From contig JAJBAW010000002.1 in assembly GCA_020532545.1 (NCBI GenBank), positions 35,143 through 99,142 of the forward strand: DNA of 64,000 nucleotides, read 5' to 3'. Source of the stretch: Candidatus Cloacimonadota bacterium (lineage in GTDB: Bacteria; Cloacimonadota; Cloacimonadia; Cloacimonadales; Cloacimonadaceae). Both the position numbers and the translations under genes were made by a program. Every line of letters starts with the position of its first letter. Position 1 is the first letter of the stretch. The notes below the pieces were generated by a model. That model saw nothing but the letters and a program-made list of their open reading frames with translations, did not search any database and was not told where the DNA came from. Positions 39,521-47,766 of this stretch are shown in pieces.

Positions 39521-42001
39521 ATGAGCCAGAAAAAAGTCAACCCCAAAATGCGGCCCCTGCCCAAAACTGCGGATATCACCGCCAGGCCGCTGATCGCGAG
39601 TAAATACCTGCCTTGGATTTTCATTGCGCTGCTTTTTATCATCGTTAGCGCTTTATATTTTCCCATAGCATACCAGAATATGGAGCCCCAGCCCACTGAT
39701 ATCAGTCAATGGCGCGGCGCTTCCAAGAGCATTGTGGATTACAATGCCGAGCACAAAGATAAGGCACTCTGGACCCAAAATATGTTCTCCGGCATGCCCT
39801 CTTATATGATTTCTTTCCCGAATCGTTATCCCTTTTTGGAGTCAGTCACTCGCCTTACGGATAAGGTGATCAATTGGCGCATCTTCCTGCTGTTCATCGG
39901 AGGTCTGGGGATCTTTGTCCTGCTCAGGCATCTGAAAATGGACCCCTGGATCTGCTTTTTTGGCGCAATCGCCTTCGTCTTTTCCTGTCACTGGTCCGGA
40001 CTTTTGGAGATTGGACACAATACGAAGTTCCGCGCCATCATGTATATTCCCTGGGTATTCTGGGCAGTTTTAAAACTAAAAGACAAGCCTGATCTGCTCT
40101 CACTGGGGCTCTTGGCTACCTTCCTGATCACTCAGCTTCGGGAAAATCACCCGCAAATCACCTACTACCTCTACCTTTTTATCGGCATGTATTGGATCTA
40201 TCAATTGATTGAAAGCATTAAAACCAAGGATCTGAAGAAGTTCGGCATCTGGACTCTGCTCTTGATTCTGGCCTTGGGACTCACGGCGCTGGCAGTGATG
40301 AATCCCTACCTGAGCACCATGGAATACAGCCAATACACCATGCGGGGCGGAGCGGAAGGCTTGGACAAAGCCTATGCCCAGGGTTGGAGCTTCCACCCAA
40401 AAGAGATTCTGGGCTTTATCATCCCGGATTTTTGGGGCGGAATCAATCAAAACTATTGGGGATATATGCCCTTTACACAGGTCTATAACTACTTTGGCCT
40501 CGTAGTCCTGGCCTTTGGCGTGCTGGCTTTGTGGGGCAAAAGAAAAGGCCTGGCCATCTTCCTCTGGGTCAGTAGCTTCATCTTTACGCTGATGAGTTTT
40601 GGCAGTGCCACGCCGGCTTTATCCGATCTCTTTTTCAAGTATCTGCCCATGTTCAACAAATTCCGCGTGCCATCTATGACCTTGATTATCGTGCAGTTCA
40701 ATGCTGTGATCCTGGCTGCTCTGGGGCTGAAAAGTGTGATTGACAATATCGGTAATACCGTCTGGCAAAAGCGCTATTTCCGGATCTTCTGGGTCTGTGG
40801 CGGAATCTATATCCTCTGGCTGCTCTTTGCAAAAAGCATCTTCGCCGGCCTCTCTTTTACCACCCTTGCCGAGCAGGCACGCTATCAGCAGGCCAATGCT
40901 CTCAGCCAATTGGAAGGGCTCAAAGCCGTGCGTCTGGAAGCTCTTTCGAAGAGCGGATTCCTGGCTCTGATGTTTCTGGCCGTCAGCGCTGGCATGGTTT
41001 ATCTCACCAGTATCAAAAAGCTCAAACCAGCCATTTTTGTTCTGCTCCTCACTTTCATCGTCTTTTGGGATCTCTGGCCCTATACTGGCAAACATCTCAG
41101 AAAAGAGACCTTAAAGCCACTCAGCGCCCGTGCAGATACCTTCCAAAAGCAGGATTACGATGTGTTTCTACTGAAAGATGAAGACAACTATCGTATCTAT
41201 CCCTTTAATACAAACCAAATCCGCCCGGCCGGGGAATGGGCCTACTATCACCAGAGCATCGATGGCTATTCTGCTGCAAAGCTGAAGCGTTACGACGATG
41301 CCCTCAAGACCATCACTGGCGATTCCAGCAGAGACGGGGAGTTCATCCGCTATCTAAGAGGTGTCTTCCAGGAAATACCAGTGGAAAATCCCACTCCCGT
41401 GCTGAATATGCTCTCCACCAAATACGTGATCGTGCCGGATTCCCTGCCTTATGGCTCCTTTTTGCAGAATCTGCGCCCGGTATTTTACAATGGACGCGTC
41501 TCTATCTATGAAAACCTGATGCATCTGCCGCGGGCCTGGTTTGTGCAAGATATCAAGGTGGTGGACAGTGCTGAAGAGGCTCTGGCTGCTTTGTGGAATC
41601 CTGATTTTGATCCGGCTACCACGGCGATTTTGGAAAGCCCGGTGGCAAGCTTTAGCCCTCCCAATGATGCCAGAGTGAAGCAAGCTGTGGCGGGTGCGCA
41701 TGAACTGGTCTATGAATACATTAGTGATACAGACGCCTTTTTGGTGCTCAGCGAGGTTTATTATCCTGCGGGCTGGAAGGCGTATTTGGATGATGTGGAA
41801 ATCCCCATTCAGCCCACAAACTACATCCTGCGCGGCCTCAGTGTCCCCGCTGGGCAACACACCGTAAAGCTGATCTTGCAGCCCAAAAGCTACAGCCGCA
41901 GCGTAAAACTCAGCCTGGCCGGTCTGCTGCTCACCGTATTGGCACTGCTGGCAGGACTCGCCTGGCAGATTATGAGGCGCAGGAAAGAAGTTTCAGCTTG
42001 A
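39521..42001 (+). CDS. YfhO-family multi-spanning membrane protein
   Basis: This 826-aa integral membrane protein has about twelve or more helices and fits the YfhO family (GT-C-like fold). The first extracytoplasmic loop has the family pattern DISQWRGASKSIVDYNAEH and NMFSGMPSYMISFPN. A helix-rich core carries QLRENHPQITYYLY. A soluble C-terminal domain contains NYILRGLSVPAGQHTVKLI before the last helix. Members are linked to modification of cell-wall or surface polymers (for example lipoteichoic acid glycosylation in Gram-positives). Here the substrate is unknown. Confidence 0.82.
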   Translation: MSQKKVNPKMRPLPKTADITARPLIASKYLPWIFIALLFIIVSALYFPIAYQNMEPQPTDISQWRGASKSIVDYNAEHKDKALWTQNMFSGMPSYMISFPNRYPFLESVTRLTDKVINWRIFLLFIGGLGIFVLLRHLKMDPWICFFGAIAFVFSCHWSGLLEIGHNTKFRAIMYIPWVFWAVLKLKDKPDLLSLGLLATFLITQLRENHPQITYYLYLFIGMYWIYQLIESIKTKDLKKFGIWTLLLILALGLTALAVMNPYLSTMEYSQYTMRGGAEGLDKAYAQGWSFHPKEILGFIIPDFWGGINQNYWGYMPFTQVYNYFGLVVLAFGVLALWGKRKGLAIFLWVSSFIFTLMSFGSATPALSDLFFKYLPMFNKFRVPSMTLIIVQFNAVILAALGLKSVIDNIGNTVWQKRYFRIFWVCGGIYILWLLFAKSIFAGLSFTTLAEQARYQQANALSQLEGLKAVRLEALSKSGFLALMFLAVSAGMVYLTSIKKLKPAIFVLLLTFIVFWDLWPYTGKHLRKETLKPLSARADTFQKQDYDVFLLKDEDNYRIYPFNTNQIRPAGEWAYYHQSIDGYSAAKLKRYDDALKTITGDSSRDGEFIRYLRGVFQEIPVENPTPVLNMLSTKYVIVPDSLPYGSFLQNLRPVFYNGRVSIYENLMHLPRAWFVQDIKVVDSAEEALAALWNPDFDPATTAILESPVASFSPPNDARVKQAVAGAHELVYEYISDTDAFLVLSEVYYPAGWKAYLDDVEIPIQPTNYILRGLSVPAGQHTVKLILQPKSYSRSVKLSLAGLLLTVLALLAGLAWQIMRRRKEVSA

Positions 42002-42068
42002 CAGCAGAGCCAGCTTTTCAGCTTGGTAGTACTAAACAAAGCTTTTGCATCAAAGGAAAAGTATATTC

Positions 42069-42989
42069 ATGAAAGAACGACTGAAATTAAGCAAAACCAA
42101 GAAAGATAAATTGGGCGATATGCCCAATCTCACACCCGTGCCCGAAGATAAGAAGTTTCACAAGCGCAAACCCGGTCTGCAAGACTGGACGGAGGCCATC
42201 CTCTTTGCCTTTGTGGTGGCGATGATTATCCGTAATTATACCTTTCAAAACTTCATGATTCCCTCTTCTTCGATGGAGCAAACTCTGCTCACCGGGGACT
42301 TTTTGGTGGCAAACAAGCTAAAATACTATTTTACCGATCCCAAACGCGAAGATATCGTCACCTTCCGCTACCCCAAAATCGAGACCAATACTCCCGAACA
42401 TCCCGAATATGAGAAGCAATTTATCAAGATCTTCGACCCCATCTATATCAATAAGGCGCATGCCTTTTCGAAGTTTCCGCTCACCGCTTTCCATGTCAGC
42501 TATTATGCCCGCAGAAATGTGGTGAAACGAGTAATCGGCATGCCCGGAGACATTGTGGAAATCAAGGATAAGATCGTCTATCTCAATGGCGAAGAATTTG
42601 ACCGCGGCTATGAATGCTACGGCGTGGCCTATCCCAGTCCACCGCAATCTCCCAGGCTGGTGCAGGATTCCCGCTTTGCCGAAAATTACATCGGGGTGAT
42701 CAGCCTTTTGGATTGGTATGAACCGTATCGCGTGGATGAGGAAGGCCCGGAAGGCCGGAAACACTACAACAGGGATTGGTTCGGCCCCGTCAAAGTCCCT
42801 GAAGGGAAATACTTTGTGATGGGCGACAACCGCGATGTGAGCGAAGATAGCCGCTATTGGGGATTTCTGGACCGCACCGATATTACCGGCTCACCCTGGC
42901 TGATCTTCTGGTCTCGTGGGATAGAATTCAATAAGCTTTATGACGCCCCACATATACGGTGGAACAGGATCTTCAGGTTCGTCCGTTAG
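42069..42989 (+). CDS. lepB: signal peptidase I
   Basis: This 306-aa protein is given the ATG at 42069 (AAGGAAAA upstream). One membrane anchor (about residues 42-60, AILFAFVVAMIIRNYTF) leads into the S26 domain. It has the nucleophile Ser in MIPSSSMEQTLLTGD, the base Lys in VVKRVIGMPGDIVEI, and the closing GDNRDVSEDSRYWGF box. Compared with short enzymes it has an insertion between boxes B and C (YEKQFIKIFDPIYINKAHAF). It releases signal peptides from exported proteins, of which this window codes for many. The next gene begins inside its 3' end. Confidence 0.94.
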   Translation: MKERLKLSKTKKDKLGDMPNLTPVPEDKKFHKRKPGLQDWTEAILFAFVVAMIIRNYTFQNFMIPSSSMEQTLLTGDFLVANKLKYYFTDPKREDIVTFRYPKIETNTPEHPEYEKQFIKIFDPIYINKAHAFSKFPLTAFHVSYYARRNVVKRVIGMPGDIVEIKDKIVYLNGEEFDRGYECYGVAYPSPPQSPRLVQDSRFAENYIGVISLLDWYEPYRVDEEGPEGRKHYNRDWFGPVKVPEGKYFVMGDNRDVSEDSRYWGFLDRTDITGSPWLIFWSRGIEFNKLYDAPHIRWNRIFRFVR

Positions 42990-44074
42990 GGCTCTACATC
43001 CACATCCCGTGGTGCTTGAGCCACTGTGGATACTGTAGTTTTTTTACGCAGAAATACAGCCGGAAAGCCAGCGATGACTATTTCCGGCTGCTGATTTCGG
43101 AGAAGAATGCCCATCTGAAACGCGGCTTGGGCGAGCTCTCCACAGTTTACTTTGGTGGGGGAACTCCTTCACTACTCACCTCGCAGCAGATTTCTGAACT
43201 GCTTTCTGGCCTGCCTTTGGCTGTGAATGCCGAAATCACTATGGAAACCAATCCCATTCAGATTACGGATAGCTTTGCAGAGGAGCTGCGCAAAACTCCG
43301 GTGAATCGCCTGTCTTTGGGTCTGCAATCCATGCGGGATGAAGAGCTTGCCTATCTGCAGCGCAAGCATCGTGCCGCTGATATTCCGGCTAAAGTGAAGC
43401 TCCTGCAAGAGGCCGGGTTTGACAATATCTCCGGCGACTATATTTATGGCCTGCCGGGTAGTGATCTGGGGGACCTGGATCTGGCACTTGCGCCATTGCT
43501 ACAGCTTCCTCTGCAACATATTTCCTGCTATCTGCTGGAGATCTATGAGGATAGCGCCTTGGCTCCGGATATCGGTCTGCTGCCTGCGGATGATGTCCTG
43601 GCACAGCAGTATTACAGGATGCGGGAGCTGGCTACTCAGGCTGGCTTTGCGCAATATGAGATCTCGAACTTTGCCCGCCCCGGCCATGAATCCAGACACA
43701 ACCTTTTGTACTGGCAGGGCGATGACTGCCTGGCCTTAGGAGCCTCAGCCTGCGGATACTATAAGGGCCTCAGATACTGTCATCCTGCGGATTTGGAGGA
43801 CTATGCCCAGATAGTGGGATCCGGCGAACTTTTTGCCGATGAAGACCCGCTGGCCGATGCTATCCCAGATTATATCATGATGCGCCTGCGGCTGATGAAA
43901 GGACTGTCGATCAAGGAGTTCCAGAGCCGCTTTGGGCAGGATTTCAGAGCTGGACGTCAGGCCAAGCTGGAGCGGCTTTCGTACCTGGGCTTGATCAGGG
44001 ATGATGGCGACAATGTCCGTCTCTCGGAGGCTGCGCTCTTCATCTCAAATGCCGTGATCGCTGAGTTGCTATGA
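42959..44074 (+). CDS. hemW: radical SAM heme chaperone HemW (coproporphyrinogen oxidase-like)
   Basis: This 371-aa radical SAM protein starts at a GTG inside the end of lepB (31-bp overlap). The first residues MEQDLQVRPLGLYIHIPWC match the family start. The cluster motif is CLSHCGYC (CxxxCxxC), followed by FGGGTPSLL and by NRLSLGLQSM with YIYGLPG. The C-terminal HemW domain is present (HNLLYWQGDDCLALGASACGY). HemW inserts heme into proteins and is not a true coproporphyrinogen dehydrogenase. The distinction from HemN is made by length and motif. It is coupled to the next gene by ATGA. Confidence 0.9.
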   Translation: MEQDLQVRPLGLYIHIPWCLSHCGYCSFFTQKYSRKASDDYFRLLISEKNAHLKRGLGELSTVYFGGGTPSLLTSQQISELLSGLPLAVNAEITMETNPIQITDSFAEELRKTPVNRLSLGLQSMRDEELAYLQRKHRAADIPAKVKLLQEAGFDNISGDYIYGLPGSDLGDLDLALAPLLQLPLQHISCYLLEIYEDSALAPDIGLLPADDVLAQQYYRMRELATQAGFAQYEISNFARPGHESRHNLLYWQGDDCLALGASACGYYKGLRYCHPADLEDYAQIVGSGELFADEDPLADAIPDYIMMRLRLMKGLSIKEFQSRFGQDFRAGRQAKLERLSYLGLIRDDGDNVRLSEAALFISNAVIAELL

Positions 44075-44769
44075 CCTTGGAAGCCTTCCTGGACATCCTG
44101 CGCCCAGCGCTGAAAGGCAGCGATTTTGTGGGCAAGACCTATCTGGTGGGTGGAGTGGTACGCGATCTGCTCTTGGGCAAGCAGGATTTCACCGACTTTG
44201 ACCTCTGCATAGAAAAGCGCTATGGCGGACTGAAGCTGGGCAAATTCCTCCAAAACAAGCTAGAGCTCCAGAGCTATGAAGTTTTCCCCAGATTCGGCAC
44301 CGTGCGCATGAAGCTGCAGGGGATCAGCCTCGATCTGGTGCAAACCCGCTGTGAGACTTACACAGAAGGCAGACGCTTTCCGCGAATCCGCTATTGTCCG
44401 ATCGCTGAGGATGTTTGGCGTCGGGATTTCACGATTAATAGCCTGTATTTGGAGCTCTTTTCAGAGAACATTCTGGATCCTTGTGGACAGGGGAAGATGG
44501 ACCTAGAAGGCAGATTGATTCGCACCCTGCGTGACCCTCTACTGGTCTTCTCCGAAGATGCCTTGCGCATACTCAGGGCCATCCGTTTTGCCGGCACTCT
44601 GGATTTCGATCTGGAAGAGGAGACCTATACCGCCATCCGCGCGCTGGCTGCCAAGGTGCAAAAGCTGAGCGCCAAAGCTCAGAGCCAGGAACTGGGCAAG
44701 ATGGATCTATCGAATAGCCGGGTACAGCTTTTGCTCGAAGAGAGCGGCATCCAAAATTATCTGAACTGA
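44071..44769 (+). CDS. short CCA-adding enzyme / poly(A) polymerase-like nucleotidyltransferase
   Basis: This 232-aa protein covers the catalytic head and neck of class II CCA-adding enzymes/poly(A) polymerases. GGVVRDLLLG and FTDFDLCIE supply the DxD metal site, EDVWRRDFTINSLY the second motif, and FSEDALRILRAIRFAGTLDF the neck. The family usually has 400 residues or more with an RNA-binding body and tail. Here the protein stops soon after the neck, at a normal stop codon, with no sign of a frameshift before the convergent gene. It may act as a minimal tRNA nucleotidyltransferase or need a partner. It follows hemW with a four-base overlap. Confidence 0.8.
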   Translation: MTLEAFLDILRPALKGSDFVGKTYLVGGVVRDLLLGKQDFTDFDLCIEKRYGGLKLGKFLQNKLELQSYEVFPRFGTVRMKLQGISLDLVQTRCETYTEGRRFPRIRYCPIAEDVWRRDFTINSLYLELFSENILDPCGQGKMDLEGRLIRTLRDPLLVFSEDALRILRAIRFAGTLDFDLEEETYTAIRALAAKVQKLSAKAQSQELGKMDLSNSRVQLLLEESGIQNYLN

Positions 44770-44785
44770 CCGGCTGCCAGGCTTC

Positions 44786-45736
44786 CTACTTCAGCAGGAT
44801 CATCTTACCGGTAGAGCTATATTTCCCCGTCTGCATCTTGTAATAATAGTATCCTGAGGCCATCCGGTCTCCCGCCTGATTCTTACCATCCCAGAAGGCG
44901 CTATTGCTTCCGGCAGGCTTGCTTTCGTCCACCAATACTCTCACCAGTTGCCCCTTGAGATTGTAAATCTCGATCTTAACCGGCTGGCTGTCCTTGAGCT
45001 GATAGTGGATGGTAGTCTGCTCCCGGAAGGGATTGGGATAGTTCGCCAACAGCCTATCGGCAGCAGGGGACAGGGAATCATCCGCATTGCTCACAGGCTC
45101 TGCTCTGATCTCGAGATTGTCTATCATCAGATCGTTATCGCCATTGGAACTTACGGTGGATTCTCCATAAAAGCCGATATAGACCACACCCACCAGGCCT
45201 TTGAGCGAGATGGTGACATTGGTGCCGTAGGTGGGAATGTAGTTCAGAACGGCTTCGGAGCCGGTGTTGTTCCACTCCCTCAGCAAAACGGGGCTGTGCA
45301 TCAGGGCATTGCTGCTGGCAAGCACCAAAAAGCGGTCATCCTCCTGCGTCCCTCTGGGTGGATCGTTCGTATTCCAATCCATAAAAGCGAGGTCAAAATT
45401 GAGCTCATAATCACCTTGGGAGAGATCGATGGGAGGCGAGACCAGCCAGCCCTGGCGAAACATGCCATAGATATTGAGCACAGCAGCTTTGTTCTCCGGA
45501 ACCGTGCCATTCAACCATCTTTTCTGTTCCCACTGCGGAGTAGTGTCCGAGGGATTGGGGAAAAGGCCATGACGCTGGGTGAAGCCTTCGGGCATCCAGT
45601 CCGAACTGCTGGTACCAAAGTTTTCCGTCCAGGGGAAGTCGGTGATCGGGCTTCGATAGTCCCCGATTGTGCCGGCCATCAGTAAACAGGTGGCCATCAC
45701 ATTCAAAAGTGCGATTATTATCAGTTTGTTTCGCAT
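44786..45736 (-). CDS. secreted choice-of-anchor J protein with FlgD-like C-terminal domain
   Basis: This 316-aa exported protein has a signal peptide (MRNKLIIIALLNVMATCLLMAG) and a choice-of-anchor J domain (about 30-215). That domain shows FPWTENFGTSSSDWMPEGF, QKRWLNGTVPENKAAVLNI and NDLMIDNLEI. It ends in a FlgD-like/sorting-type domain (LLANYPNPFREQTTIHYQL, SGYYYYKMQTGKY). It is a small relative of the 15991 and 18453 proteins, with the QKxWLN pattern in common. It probably acts at the cell surface by binding. AAGGAGA precedes the ATG. It is convergent with 44071-44769, 16 bp away. Confidence 0.82.
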   Translation of the reverse strand: MRNKLIIIALLNVMATCLLMAGTIGDYRSPITDFPWTENFGTSSSDWMPEGFTQRHGLFPNPSDTTPQWEQKRWLNGTVPENKAAVLNIYGMFRQGWLVSPPIDLSQGDYELNFDLAFMDWNTNDPPRGTQEDDRFLVLASSNALMHSPVLLREWNNTGSEAVLNYIPTYGTNVTISLKGLVGVVYIGFYGESTVSSNGDNDLMIDNLEIRAEPVSNADDSLSPAADRLLANYPNPFREQTTIHYQLKDSQPVKIEIYNLKGQLVRVLVDESKPAGSNSAFWDGKNQAGDRMASGYYYYKMQTGKYSSTGKMILLK

Positions 45737-45881
45737 ATCTATCTCCTTGTTTGGGGGTTCAGCTTGTGGCAGATGTGGATATCGCTTTATCCCGCAATAT
45801 CTTCAGCACAGATCATAGCCAAGTTAGCTAAAACCTCTACTCTCACTATATAATATAAGCCGATATCCTGTAAAGGGAAAG

Positions 45882-47747
45882 CTATAATTCTGTCCTGCAG
45901 AGCCTGAAACCGATACCCTTGAGGGCGCTGGCCGGATCGTTGAAGCCTCGAAAAGAATTCCGGCAGAAAGTGGCATTGCTCTCCCAATATCCGCCCCGTC
46001 TCACACGGTCTGTGCGATTGGTCTGGCTAGCGGGACCATGGGGATTGGTGGCAGGGCTGCTGCTGTATGCGCCATAGACGTCCCAACACCACTCATACAC
46101 ATTGCCGCTCATATCATAAATACCCAGGGCATTAGGGGCTTTGCCGCCCACTGGCTTTGAACCGGTGGCGTTATCTGTGTACCAGGCCACGGTATCGATG
46201 GCATCTGTGCCGCTATAAAGATAGTCTGGCTCACTGCTGCCTCCACGCGCGGCATATTCCCACTCCGCTTCGGTGGGCAGACGATAGCCGTTTGCCTCCC
46301 AATCGCAGCTTACATCATTCCAGATGGCATTATTGGTGGCAGGGATTCCTCCCCAAGTATTCGGATCCGTGGAGCCGGAGATCGTATAGACCGGAGTGAG
46401 CTCTTCAGCTATACTGCGTAGATTGCAGAACTTGAGTGCAGAATACCAGGACACAGAATAGGCGGGATAATTCGACCCATATCCATATTCTACACCCGAA
46501 TTATAACCCATAACGGCATAATATTCTGCCTGCGTAACCTCATACCTATCCATGTAATAAGAACTTAAAGTAACGCTGTGGGTGGGACGTTCAGAGTTCT
46601 CTCCCACTTGTCTGGTATCCCCCATAGTGAAGGTACCCCCCAGGATGTGGACAAAATCGGCAGGAACTATGGTATATTCTGCGCTGACAATATCCGAGGA
46701 TGTGTACAGATACTTGTAGGCTCTGGCTTTCAGGGTGGTATCATGCAGAATAGAAACGGGCCTGGTATAGGCTGTGGAGTATTGATTGGGATCGGTGCCA
46801 TCTGTGGTATAGCGGATTGTGGCTCCACTGGTGGCACAATCAATGGTCACAGACTGGGCCACATAATGAGTTCCGCCCAGGGGACTGAAAGTAGGATTCG
46901 CTACAGTATTCGGTTCATTGATCGTATAGCTGGCGGTAGCCATGGCGCTGTCCGTCCAGCCGGATCTGAAAGCTTTGGCTTTTATCGTGGTGTTGCGTCT
47001 TATATCCAGAGCGCCATTATAAACTGCAGAGGCCAGGGTGGGATTGCTGCCATCGGTGGTATAGCGGATCGTGGATCCTTCGGTAGCGCAGACGATGTTG
47101 ATACTCTGCGCAGCATTATAAGTCCCTCCCGGAGGATAGAATACTGGCATGGCCACTGTTTGCGTATCACTGATTATGTAGATAGCCTGCGTGATGCCGC
47201 TTTCGTTCCAGCCGGCTTTGAAAGCTCTGGCTTGAAGCCGGGTGAAGCCGTTGATACTGATCGGGCCATTGTAAACTGTCGAACTGGCAATAGGTTCTTC
47301 GCCATCTGTAGTATAGCGGATTGTGGCCCCTGCGGTGGCGCAATTCATGAAAACGCTCTGCGCAGTTACATAATCCCCGCCGGGAGGATTAAAAGTAGGA
47401 TTCGCTACATTCTCCAGGATAACTATCGAGTAGGTAGCAGATGCTATATCGCTGCTGGCCCAGCCGGATTTGAAAGCTTTGGCTTTCAGCGTGGTATTGC
47501 TGTACAGGTCGATATAGCCGCTGTAAACTCTCGAGCTGAAGGTGGGATCGCTGCCATCGGTGGTATAGTGGATAGTGGCTCCTGCGGTGGCGCAAGAGAT
47601 GCTTATCCTCTGCAAACTGGTATAATCTCCACCCGGGATATTGAAATCGGGAGTCGCGACCTTTGGCAAGTCCTCGGTGCAGCTTGAAAGCACAAGCAAT
47701 AGCACCATCAAGATGAAGATGCTCGAAAAGTATCTGTGTTTTTTCAT
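45882..47747 (-). CDS. lipoprotein with four chitobiase-C-type repeats and an FGE-sulfatase domain
   Basis: I use the ATG at 47747 (MKKHRYFSSIFILMVLLLVLSSC), which gives a lipobox with Cys23; the frame extends further upstream without such a start. The 621-aa protein has four similar modules of about 85 residues. Each begins VATPDFNIPGGDY or similar and has ATIHYTTDGSDPTFSS (CHB_HEX_C_1 type). A C-terminal FGE-sulfatase (SUMF1-like) domain follows from about residue 360 (GGTFTMGDTRQ, YEVTQAEYYAVMG, RLPTEAEWEYAARGG, NVYEWCWD). It is related to the next two FGE genes. By hand alignment only one of the two catalytic cysteines of true FGE is present (TFCRNSF). Confidence 0.82.
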   Translation of the reverse strand: MKKHRYFSSIFILMVLLLVLSSCTEDLPKVATPDFNIPGGDYTSLQRISISCATAGATIHYTTDGSDPTFSSRVYSGYIDLYSNTTLKAKAFKSGWASSDIASATYSIVILENVANPTFNPPGGDYVTAQSVFMNCATAGATIRYTTDGEEPIASSTVYNGPISINGFTRLQARAFKAGWNESGITQAIYIISDTQTVAMPVFYPPGGTYNAAQSINIVCATEGSTIRYTTDGSNPTLASAVYNGALDIRRNTTIKAKAFRSGWTDSAMATASYTINEPNTVANPTFSPLGGTHYVAQSVTIDCATSGATIRYTTDGTDPNQYSTAYTRPVSILHDTTLKARAYKYLYTSSDIVSAEYTIVPADFVHILGGTFTMGDTRQVGENSERPTHSVTLSSYYMDRYEVTQAEYYAVMGYNSGVEYGYGSNYPAYSVSWYSALKFCNLRSIAEELTPVYTISGSTDPNTWGGIPATNNAIWNDVSCDWEANGYRLPTEAEWEYAARGGSSEPDYLYSGTDAIDTVAWYTDNATGSKPVGGKAPNALGIYDMSGNVYEWCWDVYGAYSSSPATNPHGPASQTNRTDRVRRGGYWESNATFCRNSFRGFNDPASALKGIGFRLCRTEL

Positions 47748-47766
47748 AATATTCCTCTTTAAAAAA

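Noticed and set aside
42959..44074. Oxygen-independent coproporphyrinogen III oxidase (HemN)
   Set aside because: The length (371 aa), the start and the C-terminal domain fit the heme chaperone HemW, which is often mis-annotated as HemN.
46578..47687. 369-aa open frame on the plus strand
   Set aside because: It is antisense to the repeated modules of the 45882-47747 lipoprotein. Its length comes from the periodic composition of those modules, and it has no plausible start signal.
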